A stretch of DNA of 7,598 nucleotides. Origin: JAYRWN01 sp041917975. GTDB taxonomy: Bacteria; Bacteroidota; Bacteroidia; Chitinophagales; Saprospiraceae. The translations under genes were made by a program, and so were the position numbers. How positions within the stretch are numbered: position 1 is the first letter of the stretch; every line of letters starts with the position of its first letter. The DNA is taken from positions 1 through 7,598 of the forward strand of contig JAYRWN010000372.1 in NCBI GenBank assembly GCA_041917975.1, in the 5' to 3' direction. The notes beneath the pieces were generated by a model. It worked only from the letters and a program-made list of their open reading frames with translations, was not told where the DNA came from and did not search any database. Positions 6,345 to 7,598 of this stretch are shown here, piece after piece.

Positions 6345-7598
6345 TTAGTTATTCTTATTCTCAGCCAGGACATTAAACAGCTTGGAGGTGCTTAGATTTT
6401 GAGCTTTGCCTAAAGTCATCCCGGCCCGGACGGTTTCCATCGCCTCGTTGCTTTTTTTCAGCCGCAATTGGACCTGGGCTTTGGCCGCATATAAATCTGG
6501 GTGATTGTACAAAATAATACCGCGCTCTGTCCAGGCCAATATACGTTCCAACATCTCCGGTGTTGCCGGCAAACTTAATAGGTCTTCCGTCATCGTCGCC
6601 AATTCATAGGCCATCACTTTTTGCTCCTGTGCCGGGTAGGTGTTGGCCGGGGCATAGCTTTGGCGAAACGCCTGGTCGGCAATGGTAAAATACTGTTGGG
6701 CATCTTTTAATCCGCGGGCGAAGGCCAAATCCACCAGTGTGCCTTGGCGCTCTATTTCCAGTGCACTTTTACCCTGGAGCTGAAGGAGAGCAGCTTGTTT
6801 CTTTTTTACATTGGTCAAACCGGCCTGGTTGCCATTTTGGATCAGGCTGGTCAGGGAATTTTGCAGGGCTTGATTTAAATTTTGGATCATCATTTTTCCT
6901 TCCAGGGTGGACCAGTCTTTAATCTTTAGGGTTATACCCTTGGCAATGAGATCATCGTACAACGGGTCCAGGATAAAATCCGCCTTCAGAGACCATAAGG
7001 CTAAATGTTTGAGTTGTGCCGGAATCTGGCCTTTGGATACAGTAAAGTATTCCGCGAGTAAAGCTTGGTCCCGGAGCTGATATTGTTCGCGTTTAATACT
7101 AAAATCAGCCAATAACTCGGCATCACGTTGCCCGCGTTGATAACGGTCAAATAAATTATTTAAGATAGAATCCTGCTGTAAATATTTGCTGAGCTGGTTT
7201 TGCTGGCGCCGCTTTTCATCCAGTTCGCGCCGGTACGCCATATCTTGCATATAACGCTGCGCGATAAGGGGTTGATGACTTGGGTCCAACAATGTTTTTG
7301 TTTCATCCAGAAACGGCTCCGGTGGCCGAAAGCCAATCAATTTTTTTAATTCCTGCCCATCTTCAGGTTTGATGAACAATACCGTGGGATATGACCCCAC
7401 GCGATACTGGGCGGCAAATCCGCGGCCTTCGCCTTTCTCGGCATCCAGTTTATAATTGATAAAATGTTCATTAAAATAAGCGCCTACGGCACTGTCCGTA
7501 AACGTCTCTGCGGAAAGCCGCTTACAGGGACCGCACCAAGTGGTATACACATCCACAAAAACAGGTTTCTTCTGGTCTTGGGCCTTTTGCATCACCTC
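6345..7598 (-). CDS. Thioredoxin-fold protein with long helical C-terminal region, 5' end outside the window
   Basis: The visible part is 417 residues, and the reading frame is open through the right edge (codons GAG-GTG-ATG at 7598-7590). The GTG at 7595 and the ATG at 7592 are unlikely starts: the text just before the first beta strand reads EVMQKAQDQKKPVFVDVYTTWCGPCK, where homologues normally have W-x-x-A-x-x-x-A as part of the domain, so the true start and a probable signal peptide lie beyond the window. The thioredoxin domain (visible residues about 4-110) has the redox motif WCGPC with Cys22 and Cys25, and the cis-proline Pro71 in GSYPT. It should act as a disulfide reductase or isomerase, probably in the periplasm. 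The remaining 300 or so residues are predicted helical and rich in Gln, Leu and Lys; the last third, with NHPDLYAAKAQVQLRLKKSNEAM, resembles tetratricopeptide-type helices, but I cannot name that domain. The stop codon is 3 bp from the convergent GH18 stop. Confidence 0.85.
   Translation of the reverse strand, partial: EVMQKAQDQKKPVFVDVYTTWCGPCKRLSAETFTDSAVGAYFNEHFINYKLDAEKGEGRGFAAQYRVGSYPTVLFIKPEDGQELKKLIGFRPPEPFLDETKTLLDPSHQPLIAQRYMQDMAYRRELDEKRRQQNQLSKYLQQDSILNNLFDRYQRGQRDAELLADFSIKREQYQLRDQALLAEYFTVSKGQIPAQLKHLALWSLKADFILDPLYDDLIAKGITLKIKDWSTLEGKMMIQNLNQALQNSLTSLIQNGNQAGLTNVKKKQAALLQLQGKSALEIERQGTLVDLAFARGLKDAQQYFTIADQAFRQSYAPANTYPAQEQKVMAYELATMTEDLLSLPATPEMLERILAWTERGIILYNHPDLYAAKAQVQLRLKKSNEAMETVRAGMTLGKAQNLSTSKLFNVLAENKNN

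Noticed and set aside
7590..7598. GAGG before the ATG at 7592 as a ribosome-binding site
   Set aside because: Only two bases separate it from the ATG, too close to function, and the following residues are already inside a conserved thioredoxin-domain helix, so the gene starts further upstream.
1..7598. Mobile element, CRISPR array, toxin-antitoxin or defence system
   Set aside because: No transposase, integrase, spaced repeats, terminal inverted repeats, small gene pair or nuclease motif was seen on either strand; genes look like ordinary envelope and metabolic functions with uniform composition.

Overview
This window looks like an ordinary chromosomal segment of a Bacteroidota bacterium, possibly of the Saprospiria/Chitinophagia type. 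The start codons lack clear Shine-Dalgarno sequences and sit behind A/T-rich leaders. The gene content is rich in exported proteins and lipoproteins, and it includes an exported tricorn-type S41 protease and a MopE-like Asp/Gly metal-binding motif, both of which I associate with this phylum. The phylum call is an inference; there is no marker gene such as rRNA to fix it.

Layout from left to right: (1) the 5' part of a minus-strand PLP-dependent cysteine desulfurase-like protein (VC1184-type) running off the left edge; (2) a plus-strand exported YceI-family protein, read from an internal ATG at 641; (3) a strong hairpin terminator at 1251-1292 between convergent genes; (4) a minus-strand FKBP-type peptidyl-prolyl isomerase lipoprotein; (5) a plus-strand 1072-residue tricorn-like protease with a signal peptide and an apparently complete catalytic set; (6) 52 bp later, in the same direction, a GH18 glycosidase-like lipoprotein candidate with a C-terminal calcium/metal-binding module; (7) a minus-strand thioredoxin-fold protein with a long helical C-terminal part, whose stop lies only 3 bp from the GH18 stop and whose 5' end is beyond the right edge.

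Four genes carry N-terminal export signals: YceI, the FKBP, the tricorn-like protease and the GH18 protein. The thioredoxin-fold protein probably has one too, outside the window. The common theme is envelope or periplasmic processing: protein folding (FKBP, thioredoxin fold), peptide breakdown (tricorn-like), polysaccharide binding or cleavage (GH18) and isoprenoid/lipid binding (YceI). The genes alternate in strand, so only the tricorn-like and GH18 genes are plausible operon partners. No mobile element, CRISPR array, RNA gene, phage gene or obvious defence system was seen, and every stretch longer than 300 bp is occupied by a gene. I found no convincing new biological system; the most distinctive items are the exported tricorn-like protease and the GH18/metal-binding fusion next to it.
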